Shown: positions 8,139 through 17,174, numbered from the stretch's first letter. The stretch: DNA of 64,000 nucleotides from Chloroflexota bacterium (GCA_016223085.1 JACRPS010000014.1:137269-201268); one strand, 5' to 3'. Program-made: numbers and translations. Notes: generated from the sequence alone by a model not told the origin.

Positions 8139-9559
8139 TCTATCGGCTGCTGGCGCTGCTGGTCGGCGCCAGCCTGTTACTGCTGCCTGCCGCTGCCCAG
8201 GATGTTCCCCCCGGCGTAACCATTCATGTGGTGCAACGCGGCGAAAATCTGTTTCGGATTGCCTTACAGTACGGCCTGACTGTTGACGAACTGGCACGGC
8301 TTAATGGTATCGCGGACCCCGGCAATATCCAGGTTGGTCAGCGGCTGCTGGTACCATCGGACGCTGCGCTCTTGCCCACCAGCCAGCCGCTGCTGCACGT
8401 TGTGCAGCCGGGCGAAACGCTGCGCAGTATTGCCGAACTGTACGGGATGACGGTAGATGACCTGGCGGCGCGCAACCAGATCACCGATGTAAACACGGTG
8501 TATGTGGGGCAGGTGCTGAATATCGCCGCAGCCCCTGTCGTGCCGACGGCGGTCGCCGCCGCGCCAACCGAGCCACCGGCGTCCGTCATACATGTGGTGC
8601 AGCCGGGCGAGACGCTGTTCCGCATCGCTACCGGTTACGGGCTGACGGTGAACGAACTGGCCCAGGCCAACAGTATCAGCGACCCGACGGTGATCTACGC
8701 CGGTCAGCAGTTGGTGATTCCGAACGTCACGCTGCCGCAACTGGCGCTGGATTTGCCGCCGATTGTGACCGGGCTGGACATCCGGCCCCTGCTGTTTCTG
8801 GAAGGCCAAACGGGGCGCATCCACCTGACGACTGCTCAGGCGGTGCAGGTCAGCGGCGCGTTTCTGGGCCGCAGCGTGAATGTCGCGGCGGATGCAAGTA
8901 GCATGGCATTCACCATCCTGATCGGTATACCGATGTTCACCGACGCAGGGGTGTACCCGCTGCTGCTGTCGCTGACTGACAGTGCCGGTCAGGTGACACC
9001 TATCAGCGTGAACCTACAGGTACTGGCCGGTAATTACGGCAGCGAAACGATCAATTTGTTAGCAGATCGCTCTGGATTGCTCGACCCCTCGGTGGAAAGC
9101 GCCGAACAGCAGTTAATCCAGAATGTGATGGGCAGCTTTACGCCGACACGCTTCTTCGTTGGCCCGATGGGGCTCCCGGCGGCGGCAGCCATGACCTCCC
9201 CCTATGGACGCAAACGCTCGTACAACGGCGGGCCGTTCGACCGCTTCCACAGCGGCACGGACTTCGCAGGCGCGCCCGGTGCGCCGGTGCTGGCGGCTGC
9301 GCCGGGTTACGTCGTGCTCGCTGACCATCTTAACGTGCGCGGGAATGCCACGATCATAGATCATGGCTGGGGGGTGTTCACCGGCTACTGGCACCAGACC
9401 GATATTTACGTTCACGTCGGCGATTTTGTAACGACCGGACAGGTGATCGGCACGGTGGGCGCAACCGGGCGCGTGACCGGCGCGCATCTGCACTGGGAAC
9501 TGTGGGTGAACGGTGTGCCGGTAGACCCGATGCAGTGGGTGAGTCAGTCGTTCGGCTAG
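8135..9559 (+). CDS. LysM / M23 peptidoglycan endopeptidase
   Basis: 474 residues. The signal peptide is residues 1-21 (ending PAAA-QD). Three LysM domains lie at about 28-73, 85-130 and 150-196, with an unassigned beta-rich region at 205-340. A C-terminal M23 (LytM-type) zinc peptidase domain covers about 349-465. Its metal motifs are visible: H and D in FHSGTDF, the HLHWE motif near the end, and an intervening His in GYWHQ. It likely cuts peptide cross-bridges in peptidoglycan. Alternatively it is an activator, but the intact ligands argue for catalysis. It is coupled by ATGA to the DUF192 gene. Confidence 0.9.
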   Translation: MIYRLLALLVGASLLLLPAAAQDVPPGVTIHVVQRGENLFRIALQYGLTVDELARLNGIADPGNIQVGQRLLVPSDAALLPTSQPLLHVVQPGETLRSIAELYGMTVDDLAARNQITDVNTVYVGQVLNIAAAPVVPTAVAAAPTEPPASVIHVVQPGETLFRIATGYGLTVNELAQANSISDPTVIYAGQQLVIPNVTLPQLALDLPPIVTGLDIRPLLFLEGQTGRIHLTTAQAVQVSGAFLGRSVNVAADASSMAFTILIGIPMFTDAGVYPLLLSLTDSAGQVTPISVNLQVLAGNYGSETINLLADRSGLLDPSVESAEQQLIQNVMGSFTPTRFFVGPMGLPAAAAMTSPYGRKRSYNGGPFDRFHSGTDFAGAPGAPVLAAAPGYVVLADHLNVRGNATIIDHGWGVFTGYWHQTDIYVHVGDFVTTGQVIGTVGATGRVTGAHLHWELWVNGVPVDPMQWVSQSFG

Positions 9560-9569
9560 GTTTGGCAGT

Positions 9570-12080
9570 ATGGCTAAACGCGAGACCATTCAATTTTTCA
9601 CTGAACTCGGCGGGAGGCCGCTGGTGGACGACGTAAAGTCCTTTGAGAAACTGGTGCGCTGGTATGACCGGCGCTTTGGCAGTAAACGGCGCAGCCTGCC
9701 CTGGTTCACGCCGGGGAACGTGGAACAGGTGGTATCGTTCGAGCGCGGCCTGCGGCTGCGCTGCGAGCGCGGCTGGGTGGAACTGCGCTGGATGGCGACG
9801 GACTGCCTGCGGGTGCGCTGGCTGCGGCAGAACGAGGACCATTTCATCGAGCCATTTTCCTACGCGGTTGTCAAGGTGGACTGGCCTGCCGTGCCGCTAG
9901 AAACGCGGCAGGGCGACGACGCAATTCTGATGAAGTCACCGGAATTGGTCTGTCGCATCGGCAAACGACCGTTCCGGCTTGGGTTGGAGACCCCCACCGG
10001 CGACCTGATTTGTGTGGATACTGCCGGGATGCAGTCCCGCGATGATGGCCTGACGCGGTTGTGCATGGCACTCCAACCGGACGAAGCGTGCTATGGTTTG
10101 GGCGAACGCGCCTTCGGTCTGCAACTGCGCGGCCACCGCTGCACCCTATGGAATACCGATCCACCGACGTTTCACCGGGGGTCCGACCCGCTGTATTACA
10201 ACGTCCCGTTTTATCTGGGTGTCCACAACCGCGCCGTCTACGGCCTGTTCTGGGATAATTCCAGCCGGACAACGGCTGACCTGGGCGCGGCGCGGGCGGA
10301 TGAACTGGTACTGGAGAGCGAAAGCGGCGAAGCGCGCTACTATCTGTTTGCCGCCGCCGACGTGAAGCGGGTGTTGAGCCGCTATACCGAACTCACCGGA
10401 CGGATTCCGCTGCCGCCGCTGTGGAGTCTGGGCTATCACCAGTGCCGCTTCAGCTATTATCCTGAAGAAACAGTGCTGAAAGTTGCTGAGGAATTCCGCA
10501 GCCGGGGTATCCCCTGTGACGCGATTTATCTGGACATCCACTATATGGACGGATTCCGCGTATTCACGTGGGATAAGCAGCACTTCCCAAAATTTAAGGA
10601 GATGCTCGACAGGCTGCACGACCGGCACTTTAAGGCGGTAGCAATCGCCGACCCCGGCATCAAGATTGATGGCGAGTACGAAACGTATCGTAGCGGCGTC
10701 GAGCGCAATGTGTTCCTGCGTTACCCGGATAACAAATTGGTCGCAGGGGCAGTATGGCCGGGCATGTGTCACTTCCCGGATTTCACCGACCCGGCGGCGC
10801 GCGCCTGGTGGGCAGAACAGATGGGTAATCTGCTGGAGGCCGGCATAGACGGTATCTGGAACGACATGTGCGAACCGGCGATCTTTACACAGGATGGCGC
10901 GGCCACGCTGCCAGATTACGTGCGCCACAACTATGATGGTCTGGGGGGCTGCCATCTGGAACATCACAACGTTTACGGGATGCTGATGGGGCGGGCATCC
11001 TATGAGGCGCAGCTTAAGCATCGCCCGAACGCCAGGCCGTTTAACATCATTCGCGCCGGTTACGCCGGGGCGCAGCGGTACGCCAGTTCTTGGACGGGCG
11101 ACAATACGTCCGACTGGGATCACCTCCGCTTGAGTATCAGCATGACGCTCAACATGGGGTTGTCGGGCGCACCGTTCACCGGGCCGGACATCGGCGGTTT
11201 TCAGAAGGATACCAACGCGGAACTGTTCACCCGCTGGCTGCAAGCGGCCTGTCTGCTGCCGTTTTTCCGGTCGCACACGGCGCTGGGCACGGCGGCGCAG
11301 GAACCCTGGGCCTTCGGACAGCCTTATGAGGTCATCAACCGGCTGACGATCATGCTCCGTTACCGGCTGCTACCGTACTTGTATTCCGTATTTGCGCAGG
11401 CCAGGGAATATGGCTGGCCGATTGTTCGCCCGCTGTTTATGGCCGAGCCAGATAATCCTGATTTGCGGGCAGCGGACGACTGTTACCTGCTGGGGGATGC
11501 GCTGCTGGTCGCGCCAGTGGTGCAGGCGGGCGCGGTGCGGCGGTCGGTCTACCTGCCAAAAGGCAACTGGTACGATTACTGGACCAACGAACGACTGAAA
11601 GGCGGGCGCACTATCGAAGTGCCCGCACCGCTGGAACGGCTGCCGCTGTTTGTGCGGGCCGGCGCGGCGCTGCCGCTGTGGCCGGAAATGCAGTACGCGA
11701 ATCCGCAGGCGGTTGAGACACTGGTATACCGGGTGTATCCGGGCGAGTTTGAAACGGTGCTGTACGAAGACGCCGGCGAGGGACTCGCGTATCTGGATGG
11801 TGACTACCGCTGGATTTACCTGACGTGCGGCTGGGAAGACAGCAAGCTGGTGGTCAACCGCCGGGTGGCGGGACGTTACCAACCGCCGTATCAATCGGTG
11901 CGCTTGGAAGTGGTTGGCCTGCACGATGAGCCGCTGCAGGTGAAGGTAAACCGTCAGAGCGCGCCGCTGTGGTTTTATGACGATGATCTGTTGGAAGTGA
12001 CGGTTGATGATTTCCAGCGGGTGGAGATTATCCGTAAGCCGCTGCCGACCGACAAAACCATCGCGCGGCGGCCCTGGTAA
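9570..12080 (+). CDS. Glycoside hydrolase family 31 alpha-glucosidase
   Basis: 836 residues, a typical full-length GH31. The order is an N-terminal beta-sandwich, a (beta/alpha)8 barrel starting near PPLWSLGYHQCRFSYY, then C-terminal beta domains. The catalytic nucleophile is Asp432 in WNDMCEP and the likely acid/base is Asp511 in SWTGDNTSDW. No signal peptide is present, so it is probably cytoplasmic and acts on imported or stored alpha-glucans or related alpha-glycosides. Exact specificity cannot be read. The gene begins ten bases after the M23 peptidase and may be the last gene of that operon, although its ribosome-binding site is weak. Confidence 0.92.
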   Translation: MAKRETIQFFTELGGRPLVDDVKSFEKLVRWYDRRFGSKRRSLPWFTPGNVEQVVSFERGLRLRCERGWVELRWMATDCLRVRWLRQNEDHFIEPFSYAVVKVDWPAVPLETRQGDDAILMKSPELVCRIGKRPFRLGLETPTGDLICVDTAGMQSRDDGLTRLCMALQPDEACYGLGERAFGLQLRGHRCTLWNTDPPTFHRGSDPLYYNVPFYLGVHNRAVYGLFWDNSSRTTADLGAARADELVLESESGEARYYLFAAADVKRVLSRYTELTGRIPLPPLWSLGYHQCRFSYYPEETVLKVAEEFRSRGIPCDAIYLDIHYMDGFRVFTWDKQHFPKFKEMLDRLHDRHFKAVAIADPGIKIDGEYETYRSGVERNVFLRYPDNKLVAGAVWPGMCHFPDFTDPAARAWWAEQMGNLLEAGIDGIWNDMCEPAIFTQDGAATLPDYVRHNYDGLGGCHLEHHNVYGMLMGRASYEAQLKHRPNARPFNIIRAGYAGAQRYASSWTGDNTSDWDHLRLSISMTLNMGLSGAPFTGPDIGGFQKDTNAELFTRWLQAACLLPFFRSHTALGTAAQEPWAFGQPYEVINRLTIMLRYRLLPYLYSVFAQAREYGWPIVRPLFMAEPDNPDLRAADDCYLLGDALLVAPVVQAGAVRRSVYLPKGNWYDYWTNERLKGGRTIEVPAPLERLPLFVRAGAALPLWPEMQYANPQAVETLVYRVYPGEFETVLYEDAGEGLAYLDGDYRWIYLTCGWEDSKLVVNRRVAGRYQPPYQSVRLEVVGLHDEPLQVKVNRQSAPLWFYDDDLLEVTVDDFQRVEIIRKPLPTDKTIARRPW

Positions 12081-12129
12081 TGAAGTTGTCAGTCGTCCGT
12101 TCTTGGTTTTCAGTCAAACTGGAAACGGG

Positions 12130-12155
12130 AGGGGCGAGCATACAGGCTCGCCCTT
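12130..12155. repeat. Intergenic hairpin between convergent genes
   Basis: GGGCGAGC (12132-12139) and GCTCGCCC (12146-12153) pair perfectly around a six-base loop, between the GH31 stop and the opposing membrane protein stop. No T-run follows on either strand. It is similar in sequence to the GGGGCGA palindromes at 22280 and 44972. Confidence 0.55.
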
Positions 12156-12166
12156 GTGATTCCGGC

Positions 12167-13342
12167 TTACTTGTACGCTTCGTCGAGGGCTTCGAAGTTG
12201 GTGAACAGGAAGTGGTCGTGGTAGTAGTGAATCCACAGGAATGACAGGATGGCGGTGTAGTAGGCCACGTCAAACCGCCACAGATCAACCAGCTTGGCAT
12301 AGTCGGCCTGCGCCGGGTCAATCGTGGACGGCGTGATGAACCCGGCGATAAAGCGCATCACGATAAACACGACCAGCGACCCCAGCAGCATCATCGTGCT
12401 GAGTACAAACAACCCGCGCGAGTCCTTACCTTTGCTGAAGCGGGCCACCAGCGGCGCGCTCTGGTTCAGGTTGCCGTACTGCTGCTTGATCTTGATAATG
12501 TAGAAGGTGATTGCCAGGTACTGGAACGAGTGCCACATGTTCGCGCCCTGGAAGGCAGTGTCTAGGTTTTCAAAAGCCGCCAGCGGGAAGAACACGGCCA
12601 CAGTCAGACCGACAAAAATGGTCTTCGGCCAGTTGAGTATCCCCTGACGGTATTCCTGCACCGACTTCACGATGAACGCTGCCAGCGCCACAAAGAACAC
12701 GCCTGCGGCTGCAACAAATAACCAGGGCTGCTGGAATGCCTGCGGAATGACGCGCGTCAGATCGTTCGTACCAACGGCAAACGTTCCCTGGCTGATTTTG
12801 TAGGCCGCCATCGGGAACAGACAGGTGAGTACCACCGCGTAGTCAATGGCGCGGGCATACAGGCTGACCGCGCTGCGCTGGCGGACAATCTGGTGTTCCT
12901 TGTGATTATATAGCTCGACGATGTACGTCACCTGATGCAGTACGTGCAGCATCGCCCAGAAGAAGAAGATGGTCAGCAGCAGTGTCAGGTTGAGGAACGC
13001 CAGCGACACTACGATGATCGGTATAATGATGGACGAGCGGATGAGCATCGGGTAGCGCCGCCGGAAATCCCCATCAAAGCTGGTGCGCAGCAGCGTGGAC
13101 ATCATGTGCGGGCCGCCAACGGCGATAGCGACAAAGCCGTTGATGATGTTACGGGCAACGTCCGCATCCATCCCCAGCGTGTCCCGGCCAAACAGCCAGA
13201 ACAGGTAGGGCAGGGGAACGGTTAACACGCTTAGGATGATAAACAGCATGTCCCAGCGGCGGTTGCGCAGCCACAGGCCGGACCGGTCCTGTGCCAATAC
13301 TGGCGCGGCGACGGTTGGGAAACTTGCACTGGTCGCGCTCAT
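12167..13342 (-). CDS. Polytopic membrane protein with conserved-looking histidines
   Basis: 391 residues with about 8-9 predicted membrane helices and a charged N-terminus containing LWLRNRRWD. I do not recognise the family with certainty. Several histidines lie at helix ends: GGPHMMSTLLRT (near residue 92), MLHVLHQ, MWHSFQYL and a C-terminal IHYYHDHF. Such patterns occur in membrane metal enzymes, including desaturase/hydroxylase-like and Brp/Blh-type carotenoid proteins, so a metal or heme site is possible but unproven. The ATG has a strong AAGGAGG upstream, and a good promoter lies at 13407-13435. It appears monocistronic. Confidence 0.7.
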   Translation of the reverse strand: MSATSASFPTVAAPVLAQDRSGLWLRNRRWDMLFIILSVLTVPLPYLFWLFGRDTLGMDADVARNIINGFVAIAVGGPHMMSTLLRTSFDGDFRRRYPMLIRSSIIIPIIVVSLAFLNLTLLLTIFFFWAMLHVLHQVTYIVELYNHKEHQIVRQRSAVSLYARAIDYAVVLTCLFPMAAYKISQGTFAVGTNDLTRVIPQAFQQPWLFVAAAGVFFVALAAFIVKSVQEYRQGILNWPKTIFVGLTVAVFFPLAAFENLDTAFQGANMWHSFQYLAITFYIIKIKQQYGNLNQSAPLVARFSKGKDSRGLFVLSTMMLLGSLVVFIVMRFIAGFITPSTIDPAQADYAKLVDLWRFDVAYYTAILSFLWIHYYHDHFLFTNFEALDEAYK

Positions 13343-13406
13343 AAGCAGACACCCCTCCTTACAGTTCCCTGTGATAAGCCAGCTTTATTATTTAGCGTTG
13401 CTAAGT

Positions 13407-13435
13407 ATTTTAGCAGATATTTTGCTGATTGCCAC
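13407..13435 (-). promoter_or_regulatory. Promoter of the His-rich membrane protein
   Basis: On the minus strand, GTGGCA (13430-13435) and TAAAAT (13407-13412) are separated by 17 bases, about 65 bases before the ATG. The surroundings are AT-rich, unlike the coding DNA. Confidence 0.55.
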
Positions 13436-13490
13436 CACTTTTAAGGAAATGGCAACCGGCTTTTGGTAAGGCGACTGTCTTGAGTGGCTA

Positions 13491-14063
13491 TCACTCACGG
13501 GGGACGAGATGGTGCTGGCGGCAGCGCGCTTCGTAGGCTTCCTGCGCGCCGACCAGGATGATCGGGTCGTTGTAATGGGCAGGTTTGCCGTTGACGAGCC
13601 GCTGCGTCCGGCAGGCTTCCTCACCGCATACCACGCAGATGGCATGGAGTTTGGTGACTTCCTCGGCGATTGCCAGCAGGCGCGGCATCGAACCGAACGG
13701 CTCACCGCGGAAGTCCATATCCAGCCCGGCGACAATGACACGGATACCCCGGTCCGCCAGTGTTTCCACCACACCCACGATGCCGTCGTCAAAAAACTGC
13801 ACTTCATCAATAGCAACAACCGTTGTGGTCGGGGTGAGCAGGTCCAGGATTTGCGTGGACTGGTGGACCGGGTGGGCTTCGATATTCTGGCCGTTATGGC
13901 TGGTGACATGCTGGATGCTGTAACGGTTATCGAGGTCAGGCTTAAATACCTGCACCGTCTGCCGGGCGATCACGGCGCGGCGCGCACGGCGAATCAGTTC
14001 TTCAGTTTTGCCGCAAAACATGCTTCCACAAATGACTTCAATCCGTCCGCTGTGGTGCAGCAT
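13491..14063 (-). CDS. tdk: Thymidine kinase (type II)
   Basis: 190 residues from the ATG at 14063; a TTG at 14090 would add nine residues. The ATG is chosen because GGGGAAG lies just upstream. It phosphorylates thymidine for salvage. Motifs seen are the P-loop GSMFCGKT near residue 14, the DEVQFF segment containing the Walker B acid, and [11 protein letters not shown]. The lasso/zinc-ribbon cysteines are in [13 protein letters not shown], with a later RCRQHH. All expected elements are present. It sits downstream of the ribosomal protein genes, with a terminator hairpin between. Confidence 0.93.
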   Translation of the reverse strand: MLHHSGRIEVICGSMFCGKTEELIRRARRAVIARQTVQVFKPDLDNRYSIQHVTSHNGQNIEAHPVHQSTQILDLLTPTTTVVAIDEVQFFDDGIVGVVETLADRGIRVIVAGLDMDFRGEPFGSMPRLLAIAEEVTKLHAICVVCGEEACRTQRLVNGKPAHYNDPIILVGAQEAYEARCRQHHLVPRE

Positions 14064-14092
14064 CGGTTCTTCCCCCTGTGTAGACAACAAGA

Positions 14093-14123
14093 AAGGCAGA
14101 CATGATTAAACCATGCCTGCCTT
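14093..14123 (-). terminator. Terminator after the L21-L27-L31 operon
   Basis: On the minus strand a 12-base stem (14112-14123 with 14093-14104; AAGGCAGGCATG against CATGTCTGCCTT with one G-T pair) encloses a seven-base loop and is followed by TTTCTTGTTGT. Transcription leaving rpmE would meet it before tdk. Confidence 0.65.
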
Positions 14124-14147
14124 CAAAATCAAACCAACCGGAGCGAT

Positions 14148-14609
14148 TTACTCAGCCTTCACCAGTTCGTAACCGCGTGCCCGCAGCGCCTTCTTGATTG
14201 TCGCCAGGTGCTGGCGGCCAATTCCTGGGATTGCCAACACAGCATCGTCGCCACCTTCCTGCAACCGCGCGATCAGTTCGCCGGCGGTATTCAGGCCGTT
14301 TTCGCGCAGCAGGTCAAGCTGGCGCTTCGGAATGTCGAAGTCGGTCAGCGGCGCGTCAGGTGATGTGGCGGACGTGGCGCGGGCTTCGGCCTCGGCACGC
14401 TTCGTATCGCGCACCTGCAGCCGCTTCAGGAAGCGGTCCACCTGGCCTTCGGTGTCCACGATACGCTGTTCGCCGGTATAGAACGGATGGCACTTCGAGC
14501 AAATGTCGGTACGGATTTCCGCGACGGTCGCGCCCGTTGTCCAGGTATTGCCGCAGGCGCAGGTGACGCGCGCTTCAGGATACCAGGTCGGATGAATCTT
14601 TTCTTTCAT
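14148..14609 (-). CDS. rpmE: Ribosomal protein L31 with C-terminal helix-hairpin-helix extension
   Basis: 153 residues, about twice the usual length of L31. Residues 1-70 are a zinc-containing L31: MKEKIHPTWY, with Cys17, Cys19, Cys37 and Cys40 arranged as CxC...CxxC. A charged linker (about 70-88) leads to a helical domain at about 90-150 with the hairpin sequence AIPGIGRQHLATIKKAL. This resembles HhH modules of DNA/RNA-binding proteins and the RNA polymerase alpha C-terminal domain. The extension is in frame with no sign of error. AAGGA lies upstream of the ATG. The gene follows rplU and rpmA in one operon. Confidence 0.9.
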   Translation of the reverse strand: MKEKIHPTWYPEARVTCACGNTWTTGATVAEIRTDICSKCHPFYTGEQRIVDTEGQVDRFLKRLQVRDTKRAEAEARATSATSPDAPLTDFDIPKRQLDLLRENGLNTAGELIARLQEGGDDAVLAIPGIGRQHLATIKKALRARGYELVKAE

Positions 14610-14686
14610 ATGAGGTGTCCTTTGTTCAGGGCGTCACGGCCCGGTGGCCGGGTAGCGTAACGCAATCATCGTTTGTCGGTGGGCAG

Positions 14687-14971
14687 TTAAGCCTGCGGAT
14701 TCTCAGACGCGGCGACAGGGTAAACGCTTACTTTTTTCTGCCCGTTACGGCCCGGCATCACTTCGAATTTCACAACCCCGGCAACGGTCGCAAACAGGGT
14801 ATGATCCTTGCCCATGCCGACATTTTCACCGGGATGGTAGCGTGTCCCGCGCTGCCGCACCAAGATATTGCCCGGAATGACATGTTCGCCACCATAGCGT
14901 TTAACGCCCAAACGCTGAGCGTTGCTATCGCGTCCGTTGCGGCTGCTGCCGCCACCTTTTTTATGAGCCAT
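14687..14971 (-). CDS. rpmA: Ribosomal protein L27
   Basis: 94 residues, the normal size. It begins [20 protein letters not shown], the canonical N-terminus that reaches toward the peptidyl-transferase centre, and continues with LGVKRYGGE and [10 protein letters not shown]. No N-terminal cleavage extension like that of Firmicutes is present. It lies 23 bases after rplU, in the usual rplU-rpmA order. Confidence 0.97.
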   Translation of the reverse strand: MAHKKGGGSSRNGRDSNAQRLGVKRYGGEHVIPGNILVRQRGTRYHPGENVGMGKDHTLFATVAGVVKFEVMPGRNGQKKVSVYPVAASENPQA

Positions 14972-14994
14972 TGTCGTTTCTCCCGATGAACGGT

Positions 14995-15306
14995 CTATAC
15001 GGTAATGTCGTCAATACGCAGACGGGTGTAATATTGGCGGTGGCCAGTTTTACGCCGGTAGCTGTTGCGCTGACGGTAGCGGAAGACAATGATCTTCTTG
15101 CCCCGGAACTGCTTGACGACCGTCGCCTTGATAGCCGCGCCTTCAACACGCGGCTGCCCGACGACGGTGTTGTCCCCATCCCCGACCAGGAGCACATCAT
15201 CAAATGTGATGGTTTCGTTTTCGGCAAAGGGCAGCTTTTCCACGTCAACCGTTGCGCCCACTTCGGCTCGGTACTGGTGCCCGCCGCTGCGGAAAATCGC
15301 GTACAT
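14995..15306 (-). CDS. rplU: Ribosomal protein L21
   Basis: 103 residues, standard length, binding 23S rRNA in the large subunit. It starts [13 protein letters not shown] and contains KFRGKK-like [26 protein letters not shown], the signature basic block. An upstream in-frame ATG at 15318 adds four residues, but GGAG lies six bases before the ATG at 15306, so that one is used. The gene heads the L21-L27-L31 operon behind a near-consensus promoter with a leader of about 100 bases. Confidence 0.96.
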   Translation of the reverse strand: MYAIFRSGGHQYRAEVGATVDVEKLPFAENETITFDDVLLVGDGDNTVVGQPRVEGAAIKATVVKQFRGKKIIVFRYRQRNSYRRKTGHRQYYTRLRIDDITV

Positions 15307-15412
15307 AGTAAACTCCAATCTTCACTTGCAACCGCCGCCGGGCTGGCACACCGGGCCGCCACGTCGCGGGGAAAATTGGCTGCAAATAGAATGCGGTTAA
15401 AAAGGCGTGGCT

Positions 15413-15441
15413 ATTATAGTGTTCGCTGCTGGTAGCGTCAA
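15413..15441 (-). promoter_or_regulatory. Near-consensus promoter of the rplU-rpmA-rpmE operon
   Basis: On the minus strand TTGACG (15436-15441) and a perfect TATAAT (15413-15418) are separated by exactly 17 bases. The ATG of rplU is about 100 bases downstream, leaving room for a leader that could hold autoregulatory structure. I could not identify a known leader class there. Confidence 0.85.
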
Positions 15442-15528
15442 CGTGGAGTTTGGGGCGGCGGGTGGCGTTGGCTTTTGGCAGTTGGTGATTAGCGGTCTGG
15501 CCAACATCCAATCGCCAAAGGCTATCCG

Positions 15529-16596
15529 CTAGAAAATAAACATTGCATCGCCGAACGAGAAAAAGCGGTAGCCTTCGCGCTTGGCGATCTCGTAAGCGTT
15601 CAGTATGCGCTCCCGCCCGGCGAAGGCGCTGATCATCATCAGCAGGGTGGACTTGGGCAGGTGGAAGTTAGTTATCATGGCGTCCACCACGCGCCAGCGG
15701 TAGCCAGGATAAATAAACAGGTTGGTATCGCCGGCGAAGGCGATCACCGGACGCCAGGGGCACACGTCCGGCAGGTCATGGGGGCGGGATGGGTTGCCAC
15801 CCGCGCTTAATATTCCTGCTGTTTCGAGCGTTCGTGCGCTGGTCGTGCCCACGGCGATAATCCGCCCCCCAGCGAGTTTTGTCTCGTTGATGATACGGGC
15901 GTCGTCGCTCGATAGCTGCGCCGATTCGCTGTGCATGTGGTGCTGCTCGACTTGCTCGACGCGCACCGGCTGGAAAGTATCCAGGCCGACATGAAGGGTG
16001 CAGTAGGCCACCTGCACGCCCCTGTCTTTGAGCGTTAGCAGCAGTTCCGGTGTGAAGTGCAGCCCGGCAGTCGGCGCGGCAGCCGAACCTTCGCGGCGGC
16101 TGTAGACGGTCTGGTAACGTTCTGGATTGATGAGATGGGTATGGATGTAAGGGGGCAGGGGAGTCTCGCCCAGTTCAATCAGCAGATCGTTTACGGGCTG
16201 GCTGAAATTGATGACACGCTCCGAACCCTCCTGCTTTTCGATGACTTCCGCCGTGACGGCGCTACCGGGGAAGGATAACTGCGTGCCAACCTCGACGCGT
16301 CGCCCGCCTGCCAAGACATACCAGCGGGTTTCGTCCACCTGGCGCAGCAGCAGGATTTCGACCGCGCCGCCCGTCGCCGCTTTCACCGCTTGCAGCCGCG
16401 CCGGAATGACACGGGTATTGTTGAGTACCAGCACATCGCCGGGCTGGACGTAGTCCACGATGTCGCGGAAGACGCGGTGTTCGATATCACCGGTTTGCCG
16501 ATTAAGTACGAGCAGGCGCGACGAGTCGCGGGGTTCGACAGGCGTTTGCGCGATAAACGAGTCGGGGAGATCGTAATCGAAGTCGGAAAGATTCAT
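15529..16596 (-). CDS. queA: S-adenosylmethionine:tRNA ribosyltransferase-isomerase
   Basis: 355 residues from the ATG at 16596; a longer frame exists but the family starts at MNLSDFDYDLPDSFIAQTP. QueA transfers ribosyl from SAM to 7-aminomethyl-deazaguanine in tRNA to make epoxyqueuosine. Motifs include EPRDSSRLLVL, DVLVLNNTRVIPARL, GSAAAPTAGLHFT, VGTTSARTLE and the C-terminal TNFHLPKSTLLMM. The ATG overlaps the stop of the DUF2905 gene (ATGA). It ends the ruvB-to-queA operon. Confidence 0.95.
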   Translation of the reverse strand: MNLSDFDYDLPDSFIAQTPVEPRDSSRLLVLNRQTGDIEHRVFRDIVDYVQPGDVLVLNNTRVIPARLQAVKAATGGAVEILLLRQVDETRWYVLAGGRRVEVGTQLSFPGSAVTAEVIEKQEGSERVINFSQPVNDLLIELGETPLPPYIHTHLINPERYQTVYSRREGSAAAPTAGLHFTPELLLTLKDRGVQVAYCTLHVGLDTFQPVRVEQVEQHHMHSESAQLSSDDARIINETKLAGGRIIAVGTTSARTLETAGILSAGGNPSRPHDLPDVCPWRPVIAFAGDTNLFIYPGYRWRVVDAMITNFHLPKSTLLMMISAFAGRERILNAYEIAKREGYRFFSFGDAMFIF

Positions 16597-16835
16597 GGGC
16601 GGTTGATGAGTCGAATGATGACGTTCAGAATGACTGTCAAAACGATGCTGAGCAGAATCATGCTCACAATCGGAAAAATACACGTAAAACCAGGGCGCTC
16701 GATGCGAATGTCGCCCGGAAGGCTGCCGAAGTTCTTCAGAATCGGCGTGTTACCAAGCAGCATCAGCAGGCCGCCGAAGATGGCGACGACGATGCCGATA
16801 ATGAGCAGGATGCGCCCGAGTGATTGGAAGTCCAT
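16593..16835 (-). CDS. DUF2905 small membrane protein
   Basis: 80 residues with two transmembrane helices (about 5-25 and 48-72). Between them is NTPILKNFGSLPGDIRIERPG, the conserved loop of the DUF2905 family, whose function is unknown. The family is often found beside ruvB and queA, as here. It overlaps queA by ATGA and begins six bases after the DUF5615 stop. Confidence 0.85.
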   Translation of the reverse strand: MDFQSLGRILLIIGIVVAIFGGLLMLLGNTPILKNFGSLPGDIRIERPGFTCIFPIVSMILLSIVLTVILNVIIRLINRP

Positions 16836-16841
16836 TGTCTT

Positions 16842-17174
16842 TCAGCCGTTTTCCTCAGCAGTTATTCGAATCACCTGACCTGCTTGCAGGGAGAGCAAAA
16901 CCGCTTCTAACTTTGGAACTAGCGGGAGCAAATCAGCGAGGCGATTGCTTCGCGCAGACAAGGTTACAACTGCAAACGGCAGATTCTCTAGATTCTGCTG
17001 GTGTTTTATGCTCTGGTCAATGGTAATAAAGGCATCAAATTGGCCGGCAATCAAGCGCAGCAGTTCGCCATTTTTCTTACCAGACCAGCCCGTTTCCGGC
17101 ACGGTTTTTGCTTCGTGTTCGGGGAGTTCATACTTTAACTTGCGGGGAAGGCACTCATCAATCAGAACGCGCAT
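16842..17174 (-). CDS. DUF5615 PIN-like protein, probable toxin
   Basis: 110 residues. The N-terminal MRVLIDECLPRKLKYELPEH and the mid-protein FDAFITIDQSI are the hallmark acidic motifs of DUF5615, a PIN-like nuclease family usually paired with a DUF433 partner. D6, E7 and a later D (in TIDQS) would make the metal site. The start overlaps the DUF433 stop by 17 bases, a tight toxin-antitoxin arrangement. RNase activity is inferred from the family, not shown. Confidence 0.82.
   Translation of the reverse strand: MRVLIDECLPRKLKYELPEHEAKTVPETGWSGKKNGELLRLIAGQFDAFITIDQSIKHQQNLENLPFAVVTLSARSNRLADLLPLVPKLEAVLLSLQAGQVIRITAEENG

Noticed and set aside
15307-15412. Known L21 leader RNA before rplU
   Set aside because: A leader of about 100 bases exists, but I could not recognise the known L21 leader structure by eye. 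Only the promoter is reported.
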